IMG/VR virus record: IMGVR_UViG_3300028592_000035
Location: 1 to 42,857 of that record
Reading direction: 5' to 3' (one strand)
DNA: 42,857 nt
DNA from: a virus
Position 1 is the first letter of the stretch; each line of letters begins with the position of its first letter. A program made the translations under genes and the position numbers. The notes under the pieces were generated by a model. The model searched no databases. It saw nothing but the letters and a program-made list of their open reading frames with translations, and was not told the origin of the DNA. Of the stretch, positions 1-8,327 are shown in pieces.

Positions 1-465
1 AGCCCATGCCGCGTCAAGGCGCTTGGTGAAAGTGGACGGCGAGACCATAGAAATGGCGCCCGTCGAATCCACCGCAGACCCCGCCGCAATATCGATATCG
101 TTCGTAGCGTCCGTAACGTTATTCGAAAGCGTCAGGCCGTAAATCTGCCCACGAATATCACTGACCAAACCCAGAGTGCCGCTGTAGTAGGGGAGGTCAT
201 AAACGCGCACGCTGCCAGTCGGAAGGCCCGCAGCACTGAATGTGCCAATCTTGGTTAGATCGGTGGAGTTCTTGACACCGAAACTATTGTCAAGCGGCCT
301 GTTGTCAGCCACGCCATTGCCACCGAATTGAATGGGCTGGATGGTATTGAACGTCTGCGCAACATCGTCCGCAAACGCGTTGAACATGCTACTCGAAATT
401 ACGGTATTAGGCTGCTGCGGAGTCGTGCCCGGTGGCAGGGAGTAGTTTGTTGGTGACCTAGGCAT
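1..465 (-). CDS. Tail fibre protein, N-terminal part (continues at window position 42857)
   Basis: The gene starts at ATG 465 behind a GGAG ribosome site and is open to position 1, giving 155 codons. The last codons here read ...KRLDAAWA. The other window end, read leftward, begins with the same 9 bases and continues in frame as AVGSGNGGL. KRLDAAWAVGxGNGGL is a segment I recognise from many phage tail-fibre and receptor-binding proteins. Collapsing the overlap gives one 351-residue protein. The N-terminal part, with short Gly/Asn/Thr-rich stretches, probably attaches the fibre to the tail. It lies just after the SleB-type hydrolase gene and before the tailspike gene in the late operon. The fibre role is inferred from this family resemblance and the position. 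Confidence 0.82.
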   Translation of the reverse strand, partial: MPRSPTNYSLPPGTTPQQPNTVISSSMFNAFADDVAQTFNTIQPIQFGGNGVADNRPLDNSFGVKNSTDLTKIGTFSAAGLPTGSVRVYDLPYYSGTLGLVSDIRGQIYGLTLSNNVTDATNDIDIAAGSAVDSTGAISMVSPSTFTKRLDAAWA

Positions 466-504
466 TCGTTATCTCCGAACAATGTCTCTCGATTGTATAG
501 TGAA

Positions 505-1821
505 CTAGCCTGATATGCTATAGGCGGAGGCCCCAGAGGAGGATAGGTCGCTGCTGCCTCTTACCCGATCCTCTAGCGTCTGCTGGTTATTGAGCGCATT
601 AGCTGCCGCGTATGCTTGAGCAGGAGAAAGCCCCTGAGCCTGAAGGTTCTGGACAGGAGTTCTAGCCACAGGCGCCGAATACGAACCTGCGCCATTGACC
701 GTTACGCTGAGCGGCGCCGAACCCATGATTGGCAATCCGTACTGCTGTGCTGCCTGCAATTGGGGAAGCATGGCTGACGTAACAGCCATCCCTTGAGGTA
801 CGCGAACCGGATTAGTTGCGCTCCCGACACGAGGTGTGAGAGGACGTGCAGACGCGGCCATAGGTGTAGGCGCTACCCTCACAGCAGGAGGGGCCACAAC
901 CTGGATAGGCGGTTGATTGAGACGCACTCCATTGGTATTTGGCGTCAACCCAATCGGACCAGGAGCCAATCGAGCAGAGGCAGGAGGGCGTTGAGATAGC
1001 TGTTCTGCACGTTGAGCCGAGATATTCAGCGCAGACGACCCAACGGGGCGCGGAGCAGGATTGCGCTCTACGTTGCTCTGGTTCGCCGTCAATGCCGCTC
1101 TACGGGCCGCTTCGTTGATCTGAGCGCGGCTTGCCGTTGGAATGGTTGCAATCGTCGTTCCGGGGGCAGACGCTATCTCTCTAGCCGTGGGCTGTAGAGT
1201 GAATGGAACAGACGGCACAGTTCTGGTTGTTGGAGGCAGGCCAACACCAGATGTTGGGACAGTCGCAATCGTTTCGCCCATAGCTCGCCGGATTGCCATA
1301 TCGAGGGACTGCTCGGCGGGATATGGCGTGGCCTGAGACTGACGAGCAGATGCACTCATAAGCGGGTTGCGCATTAGAGACAGGTCTTGAGACTGCGTGG
1401 CGGGATTTGGAGCAACGCGGGGGATATTCAGCGGCGGAACCGGGCGATCAGATGCAAACGCATGATTTCCATAGGTGCCAAGTTGAGCCATGCCGCCAGC
1501 CCATGACGGATTGACGATGCTGGGATTCCAATAGTGATTAGCCCCGCCAGTCGGGTCGTCAGGGCCTTGAGCAAGGTTCCACGCTGCCTGTGCGGCGGAG
1601 ATAGAACGCGGATCGCTCTGAGCACGAACAGCAGCAGGCCCAGGGCTGGAGTACCCAGTGTACTGCGCTCTCTGCCTAACTACTTCAGCAGGGCTAATCC
1701 CGCGCTGCTCAGCACGGTTTAGGATTGTCTCGGCAATGCGGCGCATGCCCTCTTCGCCCTCGCCAATGCCTTCAGCGATGAGCGTGTTAATCACGTCCTG
1801 AATGTCGCGTTCCGAAGCCAT
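505..1821 (-). CDS. Virion-associated cell wall hydrolase, SleB/CwlJ-like domain with long low-complexity tail
   Basis: This is a 438-residue protein. Residues about 5-130 resemble the SleB/CwlJ (Hydrolase_2) family: a Glu-containing EGIGEGEEGMRRIAETILNR stretch, PAEVV, DPTGGANHYWNP and a GTYGNHAF end. Family members cleave peptidoglycan. In a phage particle such an enzyme would open the wall for DNA entry. The remaining 300 residues are rich in Pro, Ala, Thr, Ser and Gln with no recognisable fold, as is common in internal virion proteins. ATG 1821 follows an AAGGAT ribosome site. The neighbours are a putative internal virion protein upstream and the tail fibre downstream. This role is more likely than host lysis, because a separate lysozyme-like gene sits in the lysis cassette. 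Confidence 0.75.
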   Translation of the reverse strand: MASERDIQDVINTLIAEGIGEGEEGMRRIAETILNRAEQRGISPAEVVRQRAQYTGYSSPGPAAVRAQSDPRSISAAQAAWNLAQGPDDPTGGANHYWNPSIVNPSWAGGMAQLGTYGNHAFASDRPVPPLNIPRVAPNPATQSQDLSLMRNPLMSASARQSQATPYPAEQSLDMAIRRAMGETIATVPTSGVGLPPTTRTVPSVPFTLQPTAREIASAPGTTIATIPTASRAQINEAARRAALTANQSNVERNPAPRPVGSSALNISAQRAEQLSQRPPASARLAPGPIGLTPNTNGVRLNQPPIQVVAPPAVRVAPTPMAASARPLTPRVGSATNPVRVPQGMAVTSAMLPQLQAAQQYGLPIMGSAPLSVTVNGAGSYSAPVARTPVQNLQAQGLSPAQAYAAANALNNQQTLEDRVRGSSDLSSSGASAYSISG

Positions 1822-1849
1822 TGACGAAATCCTTAGTTGTCGCGATATT
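1821..1849 (+). promoter_or_regulatory. Predicted sigma70-type promoter for the antisense small gene
   Basis: On the plus strand, TTGACG (1821-1826) and GATATT (1844-1849) are separated by exactly 17 bases. A ribosome site (GGAGAGAG) and an ATG at 1872 follow. The surrounding genes all run on the minus strand, so this would be a private promoter for the 34-codon gene. The -10 matches consensus at 4 of 6 positions. Confidence 0.55.
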
Positions 1850-1871
1850 TAGAGGGAGCAGGAGAGAGACA

Positions 1872-1976
1872 ATGCATCATCTTACGGATAGGCGAGTTTG
1901 GGCATACGCCCTTGTGTTTGCGGCTTTCTATGCCGTGATGAAATTTGCAGTTCCGTGGCATCTGATCGTCTCTTAA
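1872..1976 (+). CDS. Small single-span membrane protein, antisense to the late operon (moron-like)
   Basis: There are 34 codons from ATG 1872 to TAA, preceded by GGGAGCAGGAGAGAG. The peptide has a short basic start (HHLTDRR) and then a hydrophobic stretch of about 22 residues (VWAYALVFAAFYAVMKFAV), so one membrane span is predicted. It occupies the 151-base gap between two leftward virion genes. It overlaps the stop of the downstream-coordinate gene by 4 bases on the opposite strand. It has its own promoter-like sequence and reads against all its neighbours. These are the marks of a moron, a gene added independently of the operon. I do not recognise a family. Confidence 0.5.
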   Translation: MHHLTDRRVWAYALVFAAFYAVMKFAVPWHLIVS

Positions 1977-3547
1977 AAGTTCTGAAGGACACGCCCGCCA
2001 ACGTTTCCAGCGGTATTTACCAAAGCCTGAGAAACGGGAGAGTAGACCTGAGATGGCAAAGCCCCGCCCGACCGCGCTAGAGCGGACGCTATCAGAGCGT
2101 TATTCATTGTTCCCTTCTCTGCTACGGTTCTTGCAAGTTCGGCTGGTAGAGCAACCGCTCCGCCTGCGAGTGCAGCGCCAACTGGACCGCCAAGACCTGC
2201 GCCAGCAGTACCAGCGAGTATTGATGGAATTGCAGAAACAGGACCACGAACGGAAAACTTCCCTACGGATCGCGCTAGGTTCTCGATAGGACCACCATCC
2301 GCGACCAGCTTAACCTGCTTCGCTAGCTCTGGCGTTACGCCAGGAACACGGCCCTTGATGATCTGGGCATTCAGTTGGCGGAATTGGGTCCGAAGTGCAT
2401 TTTCCATACCTGACTGAGAATACTGACTAGAGCGATTATCAGCGAGTTCAATCGCCTCATCGATCATTTCGCCCATCTTCGAACGCCAATATAGGTTCGA
2501 TGCCTCGGCAAGCTCTGGAGCCACGCCGTGAGCGAAGTCATCAAACTCACCAAGCATCAAAGTAGCGATACGACGCTCGCCCGGATCAACGCTCTTGGCG
2601 GCATCCTGAAGGTTGCGACGAATGGCCTGCATCTGGCCAACATCGAGCGGCAGTCCCTTATACTCGTCAAAGACATTCAGAACGCCCGCGATCTTAGGAT
2701 AGGTTTGATTGACCTTCCCGCTGGGCAGAACGACATTCTCGGACTTGGCGATGCTGGAAATAGCATCAGCAACCTTAGTTGAAGCCTGAGGCGTAGAGGT
2801 CACACCAGAAGCACGAGCGGCCTGATAGAGTGCCCCAGCCTGATCAGCTAGTTCTTGCGTGGTTGGAACGGCTGCTTGCTGTGCGCGAGCCATTGACCCG
2901 CCAACTATACCACCAGTCAAACCACCAAGAACACCGCCAACGCCTGCGCCTTGGGCAGCAGCAGCCAAGCGCCCAGGAAGCGTGTTGTCCTCAGCGGCGT
3001 TGAAACCTGCCCCAGCACCTTGAGCGCCACCCTCCAGCGCTCCCCGCCCTGCCATGCCAACGATAGACGGCCTTGCCACACTAGCAACGTTCGAACCGCC
3101 CGACAGCAGGCCAAGAGCCAATGCGCCTGCAATGTCACCGCCAGCGGCAGAGATAGGTGCCTGATCGTATGCCTGATTGACTAGGCCTTGCTGCCCTTCC
3201 TGCGCATCGAGGAAAGAACGGCCTAGAAATGGCAGAATATCGCCAGCACCGTTGATGCTATCGCGACCTGACAGCAGATTTTCACCCGCCTTAATGGGGG
3301 CGCCGAGTGCGGATGCTATCTCATCATAGGCGCCGAAGGTCAGGCCTTGCCCAATACCCGTCAGAGCAGAACCAAAACTCTGCCCTGCTCGATTAGCAAT
3401 TGCTCCGATATCAAAGCCTTGGTCTTGTGCCGGGGCCGTCGCAGGTGCACCTCCGAACTCCTGCTGCAACACGGCCTCAATGTCTGCATCAGCCATACCG
3501 TCAGGGAACTGGGCAATGGAGCCGTCAGGTAGCTTAATCTCAATCAT
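1973..3547 (-). CDS. Putative internal virion / DNA ejection protein
   Basis: This is a 524-residue protein starting at ATG 3547 with a 4-base overlap of the preceding gene. The first 35 residues (EIKLPDGSIAQFPDGMADADIEAVL) form a short motif found at the N terminus of many phage and bacterial proteins. After that come long Gly/Ala-rich hydrophobic stretches (about 130-230 and 430-480) that could insert into membranes, separated by helical segments. Size, composition and position between the adaptor genes and the wall hydrolase fit an ejection protein. Such proteins leave the capsid ahead of the DNA to make a channel. No catalytic motif is visible. The function is inferred from context, not from a recognised family. 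Confidence 0.55.
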   Translation of the reverse strand: MIEIKLPDGSIAQFPDGMADADIEAVLQQEFGGAPATAPAQDQGFDIGAIANRAGQSFGSALTGIGQGLTFGAYDEIASALGAPIKAGENLLSGRDSINGAGDILPFLGRSFLDAQEGQQGLVNQAYDQAPISAAGGDIAGALALGLLSGGSNVASVARPSIVGMAGRGALEGGAQGAGAGFNAAEDNTLPGRLAAAAQGAGVGGVLGGLTGGIVGGSMARAQQAAVPTTQELADQAGALYQAARASGVTSTPQASTKVADAISSIAKSENVVLPSGKVNQTYPKIAGVLNVFDEYKGLPLDVGQMQAIRRNLQDAAKSVDPGERRIATLMLGEFDDFAHGVAPELAEASNLYWRSKMGEMIDEAIELADNRSSQYSQSGMENALRTQFRQLNAQIIKGRVPGVTPELAKQVKLVADGGPIENLARSVGKFSVRGPVSAIPSILAGTAGAGLGGPVGAALAGGAVALPAELARTVAEKGTMNNALIASALARSGGALPSQVYSPVSQALVNTAGNVGGRVLQNF

Positions 3548-4671
3548 TCAAGCCGTCCTGTTACCGGATTAAACACGCGAACTACTGGTGCTGGCGATCC
3601 TGTTCCTGGAGTAGGGTTTCCGGTACGTGCGGCAACGTCGCGTTCCTTCTGTTCGATAAAGGCTTCGAGAATGGCCTTCTTCTCTTGGGGGCTTGCATTT
3701 GGATTGCCGAGGGTAGCCCGCAGAGATTCTCCTTCAGCCACGGTAAAGGCCGCGCCGAACGTATCCTTGAGCAGAGGCAGAACCTGATTGTCCACCATCG
3801 CAATGTACTTGGCGCGGGCAAGTGCGTTCTCGGTTGGCTCCTGACCCGTCTCTCTCATAACATTGTCGATGAACTGTCCGGACTGCGTGTAGGTAGCAGC
3901 TTCAGCAAGATCGTTGAGTTCTTCTACGACTGCCCGAACCCCAGGCATCTTGCTAACGATGCTCTGTGTCTCAGCATCCTTTTCAGCTTGGGTTTTCCCT
4001 TCTACGCTGCCGTATCCGGTCTGTCGGGCCGCTTCCTGATTTTGCTTGGGCGTCCGATAAAGCTCGTTGCCGTAAACATCGGTTGTGATGATTTCGGTTC
4101 CGGTGTCGATCTGCTTAGTGGTCGGGGCTGGCGTAAACCCTTCGGCGCCCTGAAGCGGTTGCCAATTCCCCTGATTAGAGGCTTGCCCCAAAACTACGTT
4201 GCCGCTGGCATCCTGCATAGGCACGATGTTGCCGAAGAACGTTTCGTTGCCTTGTCCGCCGTTCGCAAGATCGGCCTGCAACTTAGCAAGCTGCGCCTGA
4301 TACATCGGGTCTTGCCGCTCTAGGCCGCTATTGAGCAGAGCAGAGGCGATGGAAGTCTGCGCAGGACTGGCCCACGCGCTATCAGGAGACGTAAGGGCCG
4401 CAATGATCGAGTTGGGGTCGCTATTGACCGCAAGGTCCGCAAACAGCCCCCCAGCACGCTCCCTGCCAGCCTGTTCGGCTTCAGCAACGCGACCTTCCAG
4501 CACTGTGCCTGAAAGTGCGGCTGCTACGTCAGCGAGGCCACTTGCCCAATTATCAGCAGGGGTCGCAGACTGACCAATGAGTGCTTCGGCAATAGCCCGC
4601 TTGCGAGCAGCTTGTTCCGGAGACGTAATCTGCTGTCCACCCATGCCCCACTGGAAAGGAGTGCTTGCCAT
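3544..4671 (-). CDS. Putative internal virion protein
   Basis: This is a 375-residue protein starting at ATG 4671, which overlaps the preceding stop by one base. It begins MASTPFQWGMGG, then a long Ala/Gln/Glu-rich, mostly helical region, and ends in a Pro/Gly-rich tail (NPTPGTGSPAPVVRVFNPVTG). No signal peptide, membrane span or enzyme motif is seen. It lies among three consecutive genes for large, low-complexity proteins between the needle-like gene and the wall hydrolase, the place where podoviruses keep their internal core proteins. I do not recognise the family. Confidence 0.5.
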   Translation of the reverse strand: MASTPFQWGMGGQQITSPEQAARKRAIAEALIGQSATPADNWASGLADVAAALSGTVLEGRVAEAEQAGRERAGGLFADLAVNSDPNSIIAALTSPDSAWASPAQTSIASALLNSGLERQDPMYQAQLAKLQADLANGGQGNETFFGNIVPMQDASGNVVLGQASNQGNWQPLQGAEGFTPAPTTKQIDTGTEIITTDVYGNELYRTPKQNQEAARQTGYGSVEGKTQAEKDAETQSIVSKMPGVRAVVEELNDLAEAATYTQSGQFIDNVMRETGQEPTENALARAKYIAMVDNQVLPLLKDTFGAAFTVAEGESLRATLGNPNASPQEKKAILEAFIEQKERDVAARTGNPTPGTGSPAPVVRVFNPVTGRLE

Positions 4672-5621
4672 TATGCCACCGCCTTCTTGTAGAACACACG
4701 GTCAAAGCCATCAGGACCACGCTCAACTGCTTCCGGCGCTACTGCCTTAACCTCATCAGCCATCAGGCCGATCTGGAATGTATCGTCGCCAATATAGCGA
4801 TAGAGGTACACGGTAAGCCCGTTATCCAGCTTGCCTACCGCCTTGATATCCGTTTTCATTCGACGGTCCGACAACAGAGGAATGAGACTTGCGCCTGCCG
4901 AGAACAGGCCACCCAACTGCTGCTGGCCAGCGTTGTAGCCCTGCATTTGCTGCGCGTAGTTCGCGTTCGTAATGCCCGCAATGTCCGTTCCCGCTACACC
5001 AGTCTGTGGCGTTTGACCGAACTGTGGCGACTGAACCTGCGACTGTCCGGAAAGGGCTAGAATCTCATTTAGCGGCTGGGCACGTAGAGCTAGCTGGCTC
5101 TGGAGGGCGTTATTATAATTTCCGAGGTTCGCGTTGTTGTACGCGCTAGAACGAGACTGCGAGAACTGATCCACGGCGTTATTATATGCAGTTGATCCTG
5201 GACGCAGGCCACGATTAACCAGCGCCTGCTCATTGCGCTCGGCCATGCGATCCCATTGAGGGTCAAGGTTCTGCGCAGTCAGGTTGTTTAGGTATTCCTG
5301 CTGGGCCGCCCAATCCAACGGCTGGTTTAGTAGCCCGCTAAGTCGCCCTGACTGTTCCTTAGCTAGATTTGCTAGGTTTCCCTGCGTAGCCTGACCTGCA
5401 TTGGCAATCGCCTGCTGTGGCGCAGAGAGTGTCTGCTGAGACGTATATTTAGGAGTGCCGTCAGCCCAAGTCCCCTCCTGAGCATAAGAAAGCTTGTTCC
5501 CCAACGCGTCGGTCTGATTGACCATGTTGAGTTGGTTCTGAGTGATTGCAGTCTCACGGTTTGACGCGGTTTGCGCCTGAGCGGTCGTTACCGGATTTGG
5601 AGCGCTAGGAGCCTTGCCCAT
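4671..5621 (-). CDS. Virion protein with C-terminal S74-type intramolecular chaperone domain
   Basis: There are 316 residues from ATG 5621 (GAGGT ribosome site); a GTG three bases upstream is an alternative start. Residues 1-245 are Gln/Asn/Ala-rich and helical. From about residue 250 the sequence SDRRMKTDIKAVG, then YLYRYIG, then GLMADEVKAVAPEAV matches the Peptidase_S74 (ICA) domain. That domain trimerises fibre and spike proteins and in many cases cuts itself off at the Ser of the SDxRxK motif. The domain is short here and ends soon after PEAV. The body does not look like a beta-structured spike, so it may be an ejection or tail-hub protein that uses the chaperone for assembly. Confidence 0.65.
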   Translation of the reverse strand: MGKAPSAPNPVTTAQAQTASNRETAITQNQLNMVNQTDALGNKLSYAQEGTWADGTPKYTSQQTLSAPQQAIANAGQATQGNLANLAKEQSGRLSGLLNQPLDWAAQQEYLNNLTAQNLDPQWDRMAERNEQALVNRGLRPGSTAYNNAVDQFSQSRSSAYNNANLGNYNNALQSQLALRAQPLNEILALSGQSQVQSPQFGQTPQTGVAGTDIAGITNANYAQQMQGYNAGQQQLGGLFSAGASLIPLLSDRRMKTDIKAVGKLDNGLTVYLYRYIGDDTFQIGLMADEVKAVAPEAVERGPDGFDRVFYKKAVA

Positions 5622-6049
5622 CACTTACCTCTATTAAAGCGGCTAGAGCGCCATTGGTCATCGGTTAGGGTCATAACAACCTCGTCCTCTTTTTTACCAC
5701 GCAGACGGGCGATTGTATATTCAGAGAAACCAAATCGACGGCCAATGTTCAGCATTGTCGAATTATTGCTGCTGATGCGCATCACGGTCATTTGGCATTC
5801 GAGAAGGTCAAAGGCATACGTGAAGATTGCTCGGATCATTCGCCGCGTAAGCCACCGGCTATCGATGGAGGCAGAGGTCATCTCAATGACGCCCTCTTTG
5901 GGATAGTAGTTGTGGAACGCGGTGCCCCCGATCAGTGCCCCCTCATGTGCAACTCCGAAGGCCGTCATGAAGTATCCGGCGAAACCGGTCTGGCCTAACT
6001 GAGCGGCAATCCACTCTCCAACTGCCTTGTCCTGCCCGAAGACCATCAT
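5621..6049 (-). CDS. GNAT-family N-acetyltransferase
   Basis: This is a 142-residue protein starting at ATG 6049, overlapping the preceding stop. It shows the GNAT pattern: a beta strand with GGTAFHNY, a middle strand EMTSASIDSRWLTRRMIRAIFTYAF (acetyl-CoA pyrophosphate loop region followed by a helix), then NSTMLNIGRRFGFSEYTIARLRG. The last of these is the typical N-x-x-M-x-x-x-x-R-F-G-F segment of small phage and bacterial acetyltransferases. The substrate is unknown. Its place between two virion genes suggests modification of a capsid or internal protein, or of a host target at the end of infection. Both options are guesses. Confidence 0.75.
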   Translation of the reverse strand: MMVFGQDKAVGEWIAAQLGQTGFAGYFMTAFGVAHEGALIGGTAFHNYYPKEGVIEMTSASIDSRWLTRRMIRAIFTYAFDLLECQMTVMRISSNNSTMLNIGRRFGFSEYTIARLRGKKEDEVVMTLTDDQWRSSRFNRGK

Positions 6050-7653
6050 ACGCCATAACCTCCGGCGACGGTGGTGTGATAAACGGACACAAGCTCGATC
6101 TGAGGGGTGTTCGTGCCATTTACTGGAACCTGCACCTCCATGGAGAACACAAGCCCTGTGCGGCCTATGGAAAGCTGCCGGGAGCGCACATTGTATTGTA
6201 CTTCACCCGCGTCCCATTTGGCCGAGTCCCAGAGGCCTGAATCCCAGAGACTGGCGGGGTCAGTATCGGGCAGCGTATTCGGAGAAATCGGGAATTCCTG
6301 CCGATAGTCCGTAGAAGCGCTGAGGCGATAGGCGAATGGCCGCGTGGTGTTCCAGATGGCCTGAGCCTGCTTGATGGATTTGGTCCATCCTGGCGATCCC
6401 AGATGATCCCACGCGAATGCTGCTTGCGCGGTATATGGCATGCCATCATCAGACCCGCCGACCTCTGCAAGCCTCACCGTCCCGTCATTGCATCCGAAAT
6501 ACATCTGGCGGTTATGGATACCGAAACACCGATTGTCCCAACCCGTATAGGTGGAGATGGCCCCAGTCGTGAGGTTTCCAACAATGGTGAGCGTCTCTTG
6601 TCCGTCTATGGCAGGAGTGTTGACATAAAAGGCATCGTTCTCATTCCACTTGGCAATTTCCCAAGGCAAGGATGCGCGAGACTGCGCGGCCTGCTTCCAT
6701 GTAGGTTCGATCTTCTGCGAGATGGCATCCATGCCCAGAGCAGCGGGGTCTTTATACCGCGCCGCTGAAACCGGGACCATGCCCATTTCCGTAGCAATGA
6801 CGATATCGCCACCAGCGCGGAACCATCCATTCTTGCCGAGTGGACGGGCGATGTCATAGACGTTGACCAGGGACCAGTCATCCGCCTCAGGGAATGCGCC
6901 GGAGAATACTGCCGCCTCACCCTCGCTCGACATCACCACAAGATAGGCCTGCATAGAAGCGGCGCCGGATTCACTCGACCACGTGGCAGTAAACTGGATC
7001 ACACCGCCCTTGGTGAATACACCGGAGAGCGACAGCACAGACGCAGCACCGCCGACGCTATCAACCGGAAGATACCAGACATTAAGACTTCCGGATTCCA
7101 CCATGTAGATGCGGTTTCGATAGGCATTGATGTGAATGAGGGTAGAGGTGTCGACGCCGGTAATGGCGATAGGAACGGAAACCCCCGTCACGGCCTGCCA
7201 CGTCAAACCATCGTAAAGCTGGAGAGGGTCGGTGCCATTCACCACAGGCATGCGATTGCCGCCCGTCACCGGGAAATTGATGAAGGAGTAATAATTGCTT
7301 GTCTGCCCCGTCACATCTGGCGCTGGAGGCGTCACTGGATCAACCGGGCTGGTGATGTCATATATGTTCCCGCCCGCACCTGCAAAGATTGCGCTCGCAT
7401 TCCCTCCAACATAGTTCATCAGGCTTTCGACAGGCTCGGTTCCGGTCGTAGCATGCTTACGGTTGCCACCCCGAACCGCCGTTCCTGTGCGTGTTGGAAA
7501 CCAATTGGACAGTACGATTGCGGTGCCGGGCTGCATTGCACCGATGTTCTGAGACGTAACAAGCCCACCAACTGGGGCGGGCAATGCAGGGGTAACGATC
7601 TGGGGGCGCTGCTGGCGTTTGCTTGATGGAGCGATCCTGTTAACAAGGCTCAT
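6046..7653 (-). CDS. Tail needle/plug protein, P22 gp10-like (packaged DNA stabilisation)
   Basis: This is a 535-residue protein starting at ATG 7653 with a 4-base overlap. It is rich in beta-type sequence, with repeated aromatic/Gly turns (IYDITSPVDP, YNYVGG-like, VYHTTVAGGYGV). The start, PALPAPVGGLVTSQNIGAMQPGTAIVLSNWFPTR, is shared by large phage proteins that resemble the P22 gp10 beta-propeller-like tail factor. In P22 that factor seals the portal and holds DNA in the capsid. The gene order portal, scaffold, capsid, adaptor, then this protein supports the role. The gp10 assignment is by resemblance and order, not by an unmistakable motif. Confidence 0.6.
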   Translation of the reverse strand: MSLVNRIAPSSKRQQRPQIVTPALPAPVGGLVTSQNIGAMQPGTAIVLSNWFPTRTGTAVRGGNRKHATTGTEPVESLMNYVGGNASAIFAGAGGNIYDITSPVDPVTPPAPDVTGQTSNYYSFINFPVTGGNRMPVVNGTDPLQLYDGLTWQAVTGVSVPIAITGVDTSTLIHINAYRNRIYMVESGSLNVWYLPVDSVGGAASVLSLSGVFTKGGVIQFTATWSSESGAASMQAYLVVMSSEGEAAVFSGAFPEADDWSLVNVYDIARPLGKNGWFRAGGDIVIATEMGMVPVSAARYKDPAALGMDAISQKIEPTWKQAAQSRASLPWEIAKWNENDAFYVNTPAIDGQETLTIVGNLTTGAISTYTGWDNRCFGIHNRQMYFGCNDGTVRLAEVGGSDDGMPYTAQAAFAWDHLGSPGWTKSIKQAQAIWNTTRPFAYRLSASTDYRQEFPISPNTLPDTDPASLWDSGLWDSAKWDAGEVQYNVRSRQLSIGRTGLVFSMEVQVPVNGTNTPQIELVSVYHTTVAGGYGV

Positions 7654-8327
7654 GCAAAGGCTCCCGGCATCGTATACCGGCCTCTACGACCACCGAGGAT
7701 CAATGTCTGTCGCGCTCCAACATCTCGGAAGCGCTGCATCTCAAGGCGCTGTTGGTACTGGGCCAATTCCGCCGAGAAGTCGTAGCCTTTCGACTTCTTC
7801 CAGTTCCAGACAATTCCGAGACGCAGCAATTCGTCATCGAGCACAAACGTGTCAGTGTCGGCTGTAAACGTGGTTGGGTCGGTTCCTACAACAATGCTGG
7901 TGGAGATGTAGCCGTAGTTAAGCGGCTCACCCAAAGGCATGATCGGCATGACGTTCATATTGCCGCCAAACACCATCCAACGCTGCTGCCATGTAGCGAC
8001 TGGATAGTCGATCAGTTCAAGCCAGAGATTGAAATCCTGCATCTGCTGCGCAGGGAAGAACCGCCAGTTAGGCCCAATCAGATTAGCGTCCTTGACCATA
8101 CGGCTATAGTCATCCGGAAGGGCGAACGAGGTTTCGACGCCATCCCCGGTAAGGGTAGCAGTTCGAATGAGGCGCTGCCAATCGTAGTCATCCAGGATTT
8201 GCAGCGCCGATGTATTCGCCGTATCGATAAGCTCCAAAGCCGTGCGATCTGTGCTCGTAAACAGCACTTGCGGACGATCAACGTCAATGGACAGCGTTGC
8301 GGCCTGCACGATTTGGAGAATGTTCAT
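7650..8327 (-). CDS. Head-to-tail adaptor, P22 gp4-like
   Basis: This is a 225-residue protein starting at ATG 8327. The helical start (ILQIVQAATLSIDVDRPQVLF), the central LILDDYDW-like stretch, the SRMVKDANL and LGEPLNYGYIST segments, and the ending (RRGRYTMPGAFA) resemble the tail accessory factors that bind the portal in P22-like and related podoviruses. It is followed, with a 4-base overlap, by the gp10-like gene, which is the P22 order. It should act as the ring under the portal that extends the DNA channel and receives the needle/plug protein. No enzyme motif is seen. Confidence 0.6.
   Translation of the reverse strand: MNILQIVQAATLSIDVDRPQVLFTSTDRTALELIDTANTSALQILDDYDWQRLIRTATLTGDGVETSFALPDDYSRMVKDANLIGPNWRFFPAQQMQDFNLWLELIDYPVATWQQRWMVFGGNMNVMPIMPLGEPLNYGYISTSIVVGTDPTTFTADTDTFVLDDELLRLGIVWNWKKSKGYDFSAELAQYQQRLEMQRFRDVGARQTLILGGRRGRYTMPGAFA

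Noticed and set aside
3685-4323. 212-codon plus-strand open frame
   Set aside because: It lies wholly antisense to a virion gene, with no ribosome site and no recognisable protein features.
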